Shown: positions 43,578 through 52,436, counted from the stretch's first letter. The stretch is DNA of 64,000 nucleotides from Lacinutrix sp. C3R15 (GCF_018860825.1 NZ_JAHKPZ010000015.1:62001-126000), one strand, 5' to 3'. Notes: generated by a model not told the origin, from the sequence alone. Translations and numbers: made by a program.

Positions 43578-44189
43578 ATGGAAGCATTTTTAGGAATTAT
43601 CATAGGAGTTTTAGCTAGTTTAGGAGTAGTTACTTATGTTAAATCAATTAAAAAAAAGCAATTAGTAAACACACAATCTTTATTGCTTTTAGATAAAATT
43701 AAAACCGTTTGTAAATTTATAACTGTAGAAGGAGATTTTGCAGAAATTTACCATTATGAAGATGTAAAAGAACGTTTTTTAAAACTAGTTACCAGCAAAA
43801 AAAAGGCCTTGGTAGTAATTAATGCCAAAGCACATGTAGGTTATGACTTAAGTAAAATAGAACTAGAGTCAGATAAAGAAAACAAGAAAATTATAATCAA
43901 ATATTTTCCGCAACCAGAAGTCCTTACCGTAGAAACCAACTTAAATTATTACGATAAAAAAGATGGGTATTTTAATAAATTTGAAGCTTCAGATTTAACA
44001 GGATTAAACCAAGAAGCCAAACAACATATTTTAGACAAAGTTCCAGAAAGTGGTTTAATAGAAGTAGCACAAAAAGAAGCCCTAGAAACAATTTTACTTA
44101 TGGAAAATATTGTAGAAACCATTGGTTGGAAATTAGATTATTCGGCTTTAAAATTAGAAGAAAAAAAAGTCAAGCTAATTAAAGAGTAG
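43578..44189 (+). CDS. DUF4230 membrane-anchored protein
   Basis: A 203-residue protein with an N-terminal membrane helix (FLGIIIGVLASLGVVTYV) and a DUF4230 domain over about 30-200 (FITVEGDFAEIYHYED, KKALVVINAKAHVGYDL). The domain faces the outside of the inner membrane. Function unknown. The MmcQ/YjbR-like gene starts 25 bases after its stop. Confidence 0.85.
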   Translation: MEAFLGIIIGVLASLGVVTYVKSIKKKQLVNTQSLLLLDKIKTVCKFITVEGDFAEIYHYEDVKERFLKLVTSKKKALVVINAKAHVGYDLSKIELESDKENKKIIIKYFPQPEVLTVETNLNYYDKKDGYFNKFEASDLTGLNQEAKQHILDKVPESGLIEVAQKEALETILLMENIVETIGWKLDYSALKLEEKKVKLIKE

Positions 44190-44214
44190 GTTTTCATTTT
44201 TGTTGCAATTGAAT

Positions 44215-44577
44215 ATGGATATAGAACAGCTTCGCGAATATTGTTTACATAAAAAAGGAGTTACAGAGCATTTTCCTTTTGATGAAAACACGCTAGTATT
44301 TAAAGTACTTGGTAAAATGTACGCCTTAACTTCCTTAAAAAATTGGGAATCAGGTACGCCTTCTATTAATTTAAAATGCAATCCCGATTATGCACAAGAA
44401 CTTCGTGCAACATATAAAAGTATAGCGCCAGGCTACCACATGAATAAAAAACACTGGAACACCGTACAATTATATCAAAGAGACTTGTCTTCAAAATTTA
44501 TTTTTCAACTTATTGATCATTCTTATGATTTGGTAGTAAGAGGGTTAACCAAGAAACAGCGAGACTCTTTAATTTAA
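44215..44577 (+). CDS. MmcQ/YjbR-family protein
   Basis: A 120-residue cytoplasmic protein of the MmcQ/YjbR (CyaY-like fold) family. It starts IEQLREYCLHKKGVTEHFPF, with the typical FKVLGKMYAL strand and GYHMNKKHWNTV region near the end. It is described as DNA-binding in databases; the function is uncertain. TTG 44200 is also open, but ATG 44215 is the family start. It is probably co-transcribed with the DUF4230 gene. Confidence 0.85.
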   Translation: MDIEQLREYCLHKKGVTEHFPFDENTLVFKVLGKMYALTSLKNWESGTPSINLKCNPDYAQELRATYKSIAPGYHMNKKHWNTVQLYQRDLSSKFIFQLIDHSYDLVVRGLTKKQRDSLI

Positions 44578-44718
44578 TGAATGAATAGTATTACGTTTTC
44601 TTGCATTCAACAATTTATAAAGCATTTTATCGAACATATTAGGCTTGTTTAATAATAAGTCACATCTTTATAGTGATTAATAGCGCATTCCATTTTATAA
44701 TTTTAATACTAATAAAAT

Positions 44719-44997
44719 ATGGCACTAGAAATCACAAATTCACTAAACACGTTTCAAGTAAAAGGAATACTTAATAAAACAAACGTAGAAAAATTTCAAT
44801 CCCATTTTAAAAATATTTTTAATCAAACCAATGAGTTGGTTATAAATATTGACGAATTAAAAAGTATAGATCAAGAAGGTGTATGTGCTTTTGAAATGTT
44901 ATACAAACAATCTTTAAAAACACACAAAGCTTTTTTTATTACAGGAATAGGAAGTAAAGAAATGTTTGACCACTTAAGGACTATTGACGCAGCTTAA
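44719..44997 (+). CDS. STAS-domain protein 1
   Basis: A 92-residue protein consisting only of a STAS domain, the fold of anti-anti-sigma factors such as SpoIIAA/RsbV. In those, a phosphorylated Ser follows the conserved Asp (DSSG); here the loop reads IDQEGV, without Ser or Thr at that position, so control by a serine kinase is not expected. Similar to the next gene in length and layout, showing a tandem duplication. Partner unknown. Confidence 0.8.
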   Translation: MALEITNSLNTFQVKGILNKTNVEKFQSHFKNIFNQTNELVINIDELKSIDQEGVCAFEMLYKQSLKTHKAFFITGIGSKEMFDHLRTIDAA

Positions 44998-45048
44998 AAG
45001 TAAATAATTGGCTATAGCACCAATTCATTTATTAATAAAAGAAAAATT

Positions 45049-45327
45049 ATGAAACTCATTGTTACAAAAAATAATAATACATACAAAGTAAAAGGAAGTC
45101 TGGTTAAGACTAACGTGTCTCTTTTTAAAAAACAATTAAAAGATGCTTTTAGTAAAGCAGATGATGTTGTGCTAAACCTGCAAGAACTTGGTAATATAGA
45201 TAACCAGGGAGTTGTTGCTATTGTACAATTACATAACGAGGCACTCACAAAAAACAAAAAATTATCTATTATAGGTTTAGGTAATGGTCAATTATCTAAC
45301 CATTTTAATTCTAATCAAGTAGCTTAA
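45049..45327 (+). CDS. STAS-domain protein 2
   Basis: A 92-residue STAS-domain paralogue of the preceding gene, 51 bases downstream; shared features are KTNV near residue 20 and a central ID(Q/N)xGV loop (here IDNQGV). It also lacks the phosphorylatable Ser. The two are divergent enough to have different partners. It may regulate sigma factors, transporters or surface behaviour; no linked kinase or phosphatase is seen. Confidence 0.8.
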   Translation: MKLIVTKNNNTYKVKGSLVKTNVSLFKKQLKDAFSKADDVVLNLQELGNIDNQGVVAIVQLHNEALTKNKKLSIIGLGNGQLSNHFNSNQVA

Positions 45328-45392
45328 TACTGTTTCTTCTTGTTGCACTGTTATAATAAATGTATTTTTGTTTTTTCAAAAATATATTTATA

Positions 45393-45971
45393 ATGAGTTT
45401 AGAAAGAGATTTACAAAAACGTAGTGGCTCACAATGTGAGTTGTGTGCTAATCCAGAAAATATTAGCGTTTATACAGTACTTCCTACAAAAAAAGGAGGG
45501 TTAGAAGAAAGCCTTATGGCTTGTAAAACCTGTATTGACCAAATAGAAAATCCAGATACTACAGACGCAAATCATTGGAGGTGTTTAAATGATAGTATGT
45601 GGAGTGAGCATGACGCTGTAAAGGTTGTAGCTTGGCGTATGCTTTCTCGTTTACGAGCAGAAGGCTGGCCACAAGATCTTTTAGACATGATGTACCTTGA
45701 AGAAGATACCTTAGAGTGGGCAAAAGCTACAGGTGAAGGTGAAGACGAGGCAGATAAATTAGTACATAGAGATGTAAATGGTGTGGTGCTAGAAACCGGA
45801 GATTCTGTAGTGCTTATAAAAGACCTTAAAGTAAAAGGGTCTAGTATGGTTGCTAAACAAGGTACAGCAGTAAGAAACATTCGTTTAGACCGTGATAACG
45901 AAACCTATATTGAAGGTAAAGTTGGCCCAACACAAATAGTTATTATTACAGAATACGTAAAGAAAATATAA
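45393..45971 (+). CDS. PhnA-like zinc-ribbon protein
   Basis: A 192-residue protein. The N-terminal zinc ribbon has two Cys pairs, CELC at about 16-19 and CKTC at about 44-47. The C-terminal PhnA domain (about 125-192) contains DVNGVVLETGDSVVLIKDL and a KQGTAVRNIRL strand. The family is misnamed after the phn locus; phosphonate use is not implied here. The frame is open to TTG/ATG 45360, but ATG 45393 is the family start. Copy C of the structured RNA element begins 7 bases after its stop. Confidence 0.85.
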   Translation: MSLERDLQKRSGSQCELCANPENISVYTVLPTKKGGLEESLMACKTCIDQIENPDTTDANHWRCLNDSMWSEHDAVKVVAWRMLSRLRAEGWPQDLLDMMYLEEDTLEWAKATGEGEDEADKLVHRDVNGVVLETGDSVVLIKDLKVKGSSMVAKQGTAVRNIRLDRDNETYIEGKVGPTQIVIITEYVKKI

Positions 45972-45978
45972 TATTTTG

Positions 45979-46099
45979 GCGTTTCCTTTTGTAATTTTTT
46001 AAGGAATAAAAAAACCTTAAAAAATTATAAAAGGTCAGGCTATTCACTATATCTTTTTTAAGAAAAATAAAAAAGGATGCCGTTGCTATCCTTAACGCA
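45979..46099 (+). ncRNA. dispersed structured RNA element, copy C
   Basis: The longest copy. The outer stem is GCGTT (45980-45984) with AACGC (46095-46099). Hairpin 2 is a 20-base stem (45986-46005 with 46016-46035) with a single G-U pair, closed by an A-rich loop. Hairpin 3 is ATCTTTTTT (46052-46060) with AAAAAAGGAT (46070-46079), again with a bulged G. The linkers CAGGCTATTCACT and GCCGTTGCTATCC match copies A and B. Confidence 0.75.
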
Positions 46100-46397
46100 G
46101 CTGTATCATAGTAAACAAGCAATTGCAAAACCAACACACTTGTAAACATAGTAGCCTAACTATGCGTTGACCATTAGGTCAATGAAATTATAATTCGTTC
46201 TTTCGTTTTAGCCTTTACACTACATATTTATTAAAAGGTTCAAAAAAAACAGGTCTACATGATGTTGTTAGTTTTACTTAAAAACCAACAACACATTTAA
46301 ACATACGCACACTATATTTAGTCTTACCAAATAAGACTTAAAAGACGTATCAATACAAAAACTACTTAATTTTTTTATCTATACAGAAGCATCTAAT
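46100..46397. other. intergenic region without gene
   Basis: No coding frame or RNA gene was recognised. An imperfect hairpin (GTTGTT-A-GTTTT with AAAAC-C-AACAAC, 46264-46292) has no T-run. The region presumably holds the promoter of the aminopeptidase genes. Confidence 0.4.
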
Positions 46398-47696
46398 ATG
46401 AGATACCAAACAATTCCCAATACTTTATTTCAAGAAAACAGAAGTCGCTTTACTTCAAAAATGAAACCCAATACCATTGCTATTCTTACCTCAAATGATG
46501 TCAAGCATAACAATGCCGATGATATTATGGCATTTACACAAAACAATGATTTGTTTTACCTATCAGGAATAGACCAAGAAGAAACCATTTTGGTATTATA
46601 TCCAGATGCATATAAAAAAGAAAATAAAGCCATTTTATTTATAAAAGAAAGCACCGAGCAAGAAAAAATTTATGATGGCGAAAAATTAAGTAAACAACAA
46701 GCAACACAAATTTCAGGAATAGAACGTGTAGCTTCAACTTCAGATTTTGAAATGCTGCTACAATACATGGCTTTTGAAGCAGATGGCTTTTATCTTGGGC
46801 ATAATGAACACCTTAAACGGGTTACAAAAGACCAAGAAACACAACAAGACAGAATGATACAATGGTGTAAACAAAAATATCCCTTACATCAATATTATAG
46901 AGCGGCAAAAATAACCAGAGATTTAAGGCCAATAAAAGCTAAAGAAGAAGTTGCGCTTATACAAAAAGCAGCAGACATAAGTGTTGCTGGTTTTAAAAGG
47001 GTTCTGCAAACAGTAGCACCAAATATTAAAGAGTATGCGCTAGAAGCAGAATTAACCTATAATTTAATAAAGTCTGGTGCAACAAGACATGCGTTTAAAC
47101 CTATTGTAGCTTCCGGTAAAAATGCCTGTGCATTACATTATAACGCTAATGATGCTGTTTGCAAAGATGGCGAAATGGTTCTTATGGATTTTGGTGTTTG
47201 TTATGCAAACTATAATAGTGATACCACGCGTTGTTTTCCTGTAAACGGTACATTTAGCCCAAGACAAAAAGAAGTCTATAATGCTGTTTTGCATTGTTTA
47301 AAAGAAGGAAGCAAACTAATACAACCTGGTGTGTTTCCTGCAGATTACGAAAAAAGTATAGCAAGTTTAGTAGAAGCCGAATTAATAAAATTAGGTTTAT
47401 TAGATGCGGAGGCAGTAAAAAATCAAGACCCAGAAAAACCATTATACAAAAAATACTTTATGCATGGTACAGCACACCATATGGGCTTAGATGTGCATGA
47501 TGTAGGGCTTTATTCTCGTCCTTTTGAAATAGGAATGGTGCTTACCTGCGAGCCTGGAATTTATATTCCAGAAGAAGGTATAGGTTGCAGATTAGAAAAT
47601 GATTATCTAATCACAGAAAACGGAAATATTAATTTAACAGCAGCAATGCCTATTGAAATAGAAGACATTGAAGCTTTAATACAAAATAAAAAATAA
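46398..47696 (+). CDS. Xaa-Pro aminopeptidase (M24, PepP-type)
   Basis: A 432-residue cytoplasmic metallopeptidase removing N-terminal residues before proline. An N-terminal AMP_N domain (about 1-150) is followed by the pita-bread catalytic domain. The five metal ligands are visible: Asp in MDFGVCY, Asp in NSDTTRCF, His in GTAHHMGLD, Glu in CEPGIY and Glu in RLENDYLI. A second M24 gene follows after one base. Confidence 0.9.
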   Translation: MRYQTIPNTLFQENRSRFTSKMKPNTIAILTSNDVKHNNADDIMAFTQNNDLFYLSGIDQEETILVLYPDAYKKENKAILFIKESTEQEKIYDGEKLSKQQATQISGIERVASTSDFEMLLQYMAFEADGFYLGHNEHLKRVTKDQETQQDRMIQWCKQKYPLHQYYRAAKITRDLRPIKAKEEVALIQKAADISVAGFKRVLQTVAPNIKEYALEAELTYNLIKSGATRHAFKPIVASGKNACALHYNANDAVCKDGEMVLMDFGVCYANYNSDTTRCFPVNGTFSPRQKEVYNAVLHCLKEGSKLIQPGVFPADYEKSIASLVEAELIKLGLLDAEAVKNQDPEKPLYKKYFMHGTAHHMGLDVHDVGLYSRPFEIGMVLTCEPGIYIPEEGIGCRLENDYLITENGNINLTAAMPIEIEDIEALIQNKK

Positions 47697-47697
47697 T

Positions 47698-48915
47698 ATG
47701 ATAGGAATAGGAGGGTCAACAATAGAAGCCGAATTAGCGGCAATTAAACCAATAGCACATTTAGTGCCACCAATACAAAAAGAAGAGTTTCAGCAAAGAA
47801 TGGATAAGGCATGTAAACTTATGCAAGAGCAAAACATACCAGCAATGTATTTAAATGCAGGCACCAATTTGTTTTACTTTACAGGAATGAAATGGAGTGC
47901 TAGCGAACGTATGGTTGGTGCTGTGTTATTTGCTAACGGAACACTAATTTATATCGCTCCAGAATTTGAAAAAGGAACTATTTATGAATTTATGCTTATA
48001 GATGGCGATATTAAAGGCTGGGAAGAGCATGAGTCTCCACACCAATTATTCGTATCTATTTTAAAAGAAAATGGTGTAACTTCTGGTAATGTAGCAATGG
48101 ATGAAGCAACTCCTTTTTTTATTATAGATGGTATTAAAAACTGTCAAAACAATTATGAGTTAGTAAATGCCAAGCCCATTTCTGCAGGATGTAGAATGAT
48201 AAAGTCGGAAGCAGAAATTGCTATCATGCAACATGCTATGAATATTACTTTAGAGGTACATAAGGCAGTAGCAAGAATATTATACGTAGGTATTTCTGCA
48301 CAAGAAGTAACCAATTTTATTCATGAAGCACATAAAAAATACGGAGCAACCGCTGGGTCGTATTTCTGTATTGTACTGTTTGGTGTAGATTCTTCTTTTC
48401 CACATGGTGTAAAATCGCCTAAAAATTTAGAAGAAAACGATGTGGTATTGGTAGATACTGGTTGTATGGTACACGATTATATTTCAGATATTACTAGAAC
48501 TTATGTTTTTGGGGAAGCAAATGAAGAACAAAAACGTTTTTGGAATATAGAAAAAGAAACCCAACAAGCAGCTTTTGATGCAGCGCAATTAGGAAACACT
48601 TGTGCAGATATAGATAATGCTTCTAGAGTGGTTCTTGAATCTCATGGATTAGGACCAGATTATACATTACCAGGATTACCACACAGAACAGGACATGGTA
48701 TTGGCTTAGGTATTCATGAGTGGCCATATATTGTAAGCAATGATAAGACCGTTTTAAAAGAAGGTATGACCTTTAGTAATGAACCTATGATTTGTGTTCC
48801 AGATCAATTTGGAATTCGATTAGAAGATCATATTTATATGACTAAAGAGGGTCCTAAATGGTTTACAGAGCCTATGCATAGTATAGACAATCCTTTTGGA
48901 TATACAGATGTATAA
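47698..48915 (+). CDS. M24 aminopeptidase, second paralogue
   Basis: A 405-residue M24 peptidase with the creatinase N-terminal domain (about 35-170) and the catalytic domain after it. Metal ligands: Asp in VDTGCMVHD, Asp in SDITRTY, His in GHGIGLGIHE, Glu in SNEPMI and Glu in RLEDHIYM. It differs clearly from the upstream PepP-type paralogue, suggesting a different proline-containing substrate (for example dipeptides). The two genes are separated by one base and surely co-transcribed. Confidence 0.88.
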   Translation: MIGIGGSTIEAELAAIKPIAHLVPPIQKEEFQQRMDKACKLMQEQNIPAMYLNAGTNLFYFTGMKWSASERMVGAVLFANGTLIYIAPEFEKGTIYEFMLIDGDIKGWEEHESPHQLFVSILKENGVTSGNVAMDEATPFFIIDGIKNCQNNYELVNAKPISAGCRMIKSEAEIAIMQHAMNITLEVHKAVARILYVGISAQEVTNFIHEAHKKYGATAGSYFCIVLFGVDSSFPHGVKSPKNLEENDVVLVDTGCMVHDYISDITRTYVFGEANEEQKRFWNIEKETQQAAFDAAQLGNTCADIDNASRVVLESHGLGPDYTLPGLPHRTGHGIGLGIHEWPYIVSNDKTVLKEGMTFSNEPMICVPDQFGIRLEDHIYMTKEGPKWFTEPMHSIDNPFGYTDV

Positions 48916-48952
48916 AGTGTTTGCTTTTTACAATTTTTTATAACTTATATAT

Positions 48953-48995
48953 AAACAGACTAAGCTATTGTAACTTACAATATTTTAGTCTGTTT
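48953..48995. terminator. long hairpin overlapping the DUF4407 3' end
   Basis: AAACAGACTAA (48953-48963) pairs with TTAGTCTGTTT (48985-48995), and an inner ATTGTAA/TTACAAT helix extends the stem. A T-run follows on both strands. It ends the aminopeptidase operon and contains the stop codon of the convergent DUF4407 gene. Confidence 0.75.
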
Positions 48996-50075
48996 TGCAT
49001 AAAAAGCTTCTTGTTGTTTTTGTATTAACTCGCGAGCCATTTTCTTTTTATATGCATAAAGAGCTTCTTCTTGAGCAAGGTCTTTATACACTTTATCATT
49101 AAGAGCATTATCTGCTTCAAGCATCCTTTTTTCCTGATATATTTGTTGTGTAGTCCAGGTTTTTACTTTGTGTTCTTGGTTTTCATACTTAAAATCGTAC
49201 TCTCCTTTACTTGCTAATAGCTTTGCTATAATTGGCGAAGTTTCAATAGCTAAAAACAATAAAAAGATAAACAGACTAGGTAACCAAGGTAGTTTATTTA
49301 AGGCATTTATTCTTGCCATTAAGCCATCAAATCCATCAATAATAGGTTGTGTGCTTGCAACTTCTGTTTGGTAATCTAATTTAAGTTGTACAATTTCTTT
49401 TTCGGTTGCAGTAATTTTTTCTTTATTCGTGTTTTTTAGTTCTTGCAATTCTGCTAAAGCAGCATCGTGCTTATCGCGTTTTTCTTTGTAAACAGGTCCT
49501 TTGCCTAAAAGTTTTGTTCCAGCAGTTCCTTCGGCTTCATTAATGTAAATAGCGTACAAAGCATTCACTTCGGTTTCTTTGGTTTCTATTTCGGTTTGTA
49601 AGGCTGTAATGTTGTTTTCAAGTGCTTCCATTTTTGGAGTAAACTGTAATGCAATTTGATCTTGATTTGCTAGTGTAAGTTCGTTTTTTTGTTCTAAGAG
49701 TACCTGGTTTATTTCCTTTTCAAAAAGCTTTAATTCTAATGGTTTAGAAATCACTATTGCAATAATAATTGCCAATATGATTCTTGGTGATGCTTGGATA
49801 AATTCATCTTTAAAACGCTCTCTTTTCTTTATGGTAGAAACAATAAACCTATCTAAATTAAAAATAAGTAATCCCCAAATAACACCAAAAAACAGTGCCG
49901 AATACAAGGAGTCAAAAACGGTAAAAAGAGCATAGCTTGAGGCTATAAAAGCCATAACAGCTGTGAAGAAAACGGTAGCACCAATTCCTGCATATTTGTT
50001 TTGCTCGCCATTAGAGCAGTCTTTGAGAATGTTGGTGTCTGCCCCAGAGCAGATAATGAAAAATTGTTTTAACAT
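48975..50075 (-). CDS. DUF4407 membrane protein
   Basis: A 366-residue inner-membrane protein of the DUF4407 family. Helices lie at about 30-50, 58-75 and 95-112. A long Glu/Lys/Gln-rich coiled coil (about 115-245) is followed by a further helix near 258-275 and a helical tail. The N-terminal FFIICSGADTNILKDC is family-typical. Function unknown; the layout suggests a membrane scaffold. It is transcribed alone. Confidence 0.85.
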   Translation of the reverse strand: MLKQFFIICSGADTNILKDCSNGEQNKYAGIGATVFFTAVMAFIASSYALFTVFDSLYSALFFGVIWGLLIFNLDRFIVSTIKKRERFKDEFIQASPRIILAIIIAIVISKPLELKLFEKEINQVLLEQKNELTLANQDQIALQFTPKMEALENNITALQTEIETKETEVNALYAIYINEAEGTAGTKLLGKGPVYKEKRDKHDAALAELQELKNTNKEKITATEKEIVQLKLDYQTEVASTQPIIDGFDGLMARINALNKLPWLPSLFIFLLFLAIETSPIIAKLLASKGEYDFKYENQEHKVKTWTTQQIYQEKRMLEADNALNDKVYKDLAQEEALYAYKKKMARELIQKQQEAFYAKQTKIL

Positions 50076-50149
50076 GATTGATTGATTTGATTGATGATTA
50101 GACTATTAGAACGCGAAAAGCGGTTTTTTGTTACAGTTTTAATAAAAAA

Positions 50150-50174
50150 AAAGCCTCCGAATTTCGAGGCTTTA
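50150..50174 (-). terminator. BlaR1-like gene terminator
   Basis: AAAGCCTC(c)GA pairs with TCGAGGCTTT, followed by a run of nine T residues on the minus strand, 26 bases after the stop at 50201. Confidence 0.88.
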
Positions 50175-50200
50175 ATTTTTAATTATAGTTTTTACAAATT

Positions 50201-52006
50201 TTAATCATCTATAGTTATTCCTTTTGTTGTTATATTAACTACAGAAATATCATTGTTTGTTTTGGTTGAAATGTTTAATTCTTTATTCGCTTTTAAAATT
50301 GCTATTGCTTCATCTGAAGTTATTTTTTTTCCTTCAAAATAAAAAATAGCGCCTTTTTTTTCCATATCAATAACATGATCTAGAGGAGATTTTGGAGGTG
50401 GTGGTGGCGGAATATTAGAAATTTCGCCTTGTAATACTTTAGGTGCTGCAGGAGGAGGAGGAATATCACTTACCTCACCTTTTTTAACCATAGGGGATTG
50501 TGAATAATTCTTATCGTTTTTAGCTACTAAATTAATTAGAATTGGTGGTAATTTATCGGTTTCCGTTTTTAAATTGAATAACTGAACCATCGTTCCAATT
50601 TTTAAATTATTTAATTGGTTTTTAGCTTCTTCATTTAAACTGTTTCCTATTATTTTTACAGTTGATTTACCTGCTATTTTAAAAAGAAAGCTTTCTATTT
50701 TTTGATTGGTAGTTGTTCCTAATATTAGATTTTCAATTCCTTTTTTAGATAGGTTTAATGTACTACCATCACATGTAATACCGTTAATAGTTGGCAATGT
50801 TTCTTGCTTTATATCTCCCTTTTTTAATTGTATTAAAATGTAAGCATCTAAAGTTTCTTTTTTTGTTTTGATATTCAAGATTTGAATGTCTTCATTTGAC
50901 TTGTTTTCATTAAGAAAAGTAATCGCTTTTTTGTTTAAAAAATTACTATGAACCGATAGTGTTGGCTGGCCAGGAAATTTTACTTCAAAATAAATAACTT
51001 CATCTTCAGTAGTTGTGTTAAGTTTTAACTGTGTAAAATCTTTTTCAGAAAGTTCTATCTTACAGTTATTACAACCAATTTTATGATCATTAATGGTTGG
51101 TAATGTTTTCTTGGTTATTTCTGAAAATAGAGGTTCTTTTTCTTTCTCAACCTGTTTTTTAGTGCTAAAACTAAAAATAAGGATTCCTAAAAGAGGCAGT
51201 AGTAGTAAACTACGAAGCCAAAATGTTTGTTTAGATGTTTGTGTTTTCATAATTGTAAATCGTTTTTTGATGGATGAATAATTGATTGCGTGTTCTAAAG
51301 TGAGTTCTTGCTGGTTTGATGAGAACGATAGCAAGGTTTTTAGATAATTTGTACTTTCTATACCATGATTTAAAACGGCTTGATCTGCTAAAAATTCATG
51401 GTTTAATTTTATGTGTTTTTTTAAGAGGTAAACCAGAGGATGAAACCAAAATATAATTTGTAGTAACTCTATAAATAGTATATCTGCACTGTGCTTTTGT
51501 TGTGCATGTGTTTGTTCATGAAGCAAAACTTCTTCAGGTATTTTCTTATTTTTAAATGTTGTTTTATTTAAAAAAATATAACTAAAAAAAGTATGCGGAA
51601 TTACAAGTTCTTTTAATAATACATGTGTGTAATTGGTAGATTTTTGTTTTGGGTTTCTTTTTATTTTTAATAGAATAGAAGTAAGATTGTAAATAAATCG
51701 TGTTAAAAATAAAAGTACTCCTATACCATAAATACTCCATAAAACCATAGGTGTATAGTTTGTTGTTTCTTTAATGGTTGGTTTTTTGGTTTTAGAAAAA
51801 TCTGTTAGTTCTTGAAAATTGGCTATGGTATTTTGAGGCTCTATATACTCTATAACTGTTATAAACGGAATGCCTATAGAAATTACAATAACTGCTAATA
51901 GGTAGAAACGTTTAAATATATGGTTACTGGTTCTTTCTAAAAATACTTTATAAAAAGTAAGAAAGGCAAGTAAACATAGACTGGATTTTAATAGAGCGAT
52001 TTCCAT
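50201..52006 (-). CDS. BlaR1/MecR1-like M56 sensor metallopeptidase
   Basis: A 601-residue membrane protein. Helices lie at about 5-20, 35-53 and 88-108; the M56 zinc protease motif HEQTH is at 163-167, with the third ligand in HEFLADQAVL. A fourth helix (about 267-283) precedes a periplasmic region that holds repeated strands and two proline-rich stretches (IPPPP, then six prolines). The penicillin-binding sensor of staphylococcal BlaR1 is absent, so the signal is probably not a beta-lactam. It lies 2 bases after the BlaI-type repressor gene. On activation it likely triggers cleavage of that repressor. Confidence 0.88.
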   Translation of the reverse strand: MEIALLKSSLCLLAFLTFYKVFLERTSNHIFKRFYLLAVIVISIGIPFITVIEYIEPQNTIANFQELTDFSKTKKPTIKETTNYTPMVLWSIYGIGVLLFLTRFIYNLTSILLKIKRNPKQKSTNYTHVLLKELVIPHTFFSYIFLNKTTFKNKKIPEEVLLHEQTHAQQKHSADILFIELLQIIFWFHPLVYLLKKHIKLNHEFLADQAVLNHGIESTNYLKTLLSFSSNQQELTLEHAINYSSIKKRFTIMKTQTSKQTFWLRSLLLLPLLGILIFSFSTKKQVEKEKEPLFSEITKKTLPTINDHKIGCNNCKIELSEKDFTQLKLNTTTEDEVIYFEVKFPGQPTLSVHSNFLNKKAITFLNENKSNEDIQILNIKTKKETLDAYILIQLKKGDIKQETLPTINGITCDGSTLNLSKKGIENLILGTTTNQKIESFLFKIAGKSTVKIIGNSLNEEAKNQLNNLKIGTMVQLFNLKTETDKLPPILINLVAKNDKNYSQSPMVKKGEVSDIPPPPAAPKVLQGEISNIPPPPPPKSPLDHVIDMEKKGAIFYFEGKKITSDEAIAILKANKELNISTKTNNDISVVNITTKGITIDD

Positions 52007-52008
52007 GA

Positions 52009-52374
52009 CTATTTATTTTTTATTTCTTGGTCTATAATACTTCTTAAATCTTCTAATTCTTTTTTAGATAGATTGGTTTCTTTGGTAAAAAAGGAAGCGA
52101 ATTGTGAACTGCTATTGTCAAAAAAATTCTTTATTAATCCGTTAACATGTTTAGAGAAATAATCTTTTTTCTTTACTAAAGGATAATATTCACGAGAATT
52201 GCCAAACAAGGTGTAGGCAATAAAACCTTTATCTGTCATACGTTTTAATAGCGTTGCAACGGTTGTGTTAGCTGGTTTTGGCTCTGGGTAGGCTTCTAGT
52301 AAATCTTTCATAAAAGCTTTTTCTAGTTTCCAAAGATGGTTCATTAAATCTTCTTCTGTTTTTGATAATTGCAT
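52009..52374 (-). CDS. BlaI/MecI/CopY-family repressor
   Basis: A 121-residue winged-helix repressor: HTH in the first 75 residues (LSKTEEDLMNHLWKLEKAFMKD..TTVATLLKRM), followed by a dimerisation helix region. In this family the repressor is cleaved after a BlaR1 signal. The frame is open to 52422 but would cover the operators; ATG 52374 is the family start. Two operators of the family consensus lie immediately upstream and include its promoter, so it is autoregulated. The BlaR1-like gene follows 2 bases later. Confidence 0.92.
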   Translation of the reverse strand: MQLSKTEEDLMNHLWKLEKAFMKDLLEAYPEPKPANTTVATLLKRMTDKGFIAYTLFGNSREYYPLVKKKDYFSKHVNGLIKNFFDNSSSQFASFFTKETNLSKKELEDLRSIIDQEIKNK

Positions 52375-52396
52375 CTCTACATATTTAGATTGTTCT

Positions 52397-52408
52397 CTAC
52401 AAATGTAG
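52397..52408. promoter_or_regulatory. BlaI-type operator, proximal, containing the -7 box
   Basis: CTACAAATGTAG fits the family operator core TACANNTGTA. On the minus strand it contains TACATTTG (52407 down to 52400), a perfect TAnnTTTG -7 box, 25 bases before the repressor ATG. Confidence 0.8.
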
Positions 52409-52424
52409 AATAAAAATATCAATT

Positions 52425-52436
52425 CTACAAATGTAG
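52425..52436. promoter_or_regulatory. BlaI-type operator, distal, containing the -33 TTG
   Basis: A second copy, identical over 12 bases to the proximal one and centred 28 bases from it. On the minus strand its TTG lies 20 bases before the proximal TACATTTG, inside the normal -33/-7 spacing range. Both promoter elements are thus within operators. Confidence 0.78.

Noticed and set aside
45393-45971. Phosphonate utilisation suggested by the PhnA name
   Set aside because: No phn pathway genes nearby; the PhnA family name is historical.
45946-46149. Minus-strand frame across element copy C
   Set aside because: It lies antisense to the structured element and the PhnA-like 3' end; its codons follow the hairpin sequence, not a protein pattern.
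50201-52374. Beta-lactam resistance locus suggested by BlaI/BlaR1 similarity
   Set aside because: The sensor lacks a penicillin-binding domain and no beta-lactamase is adjacent.
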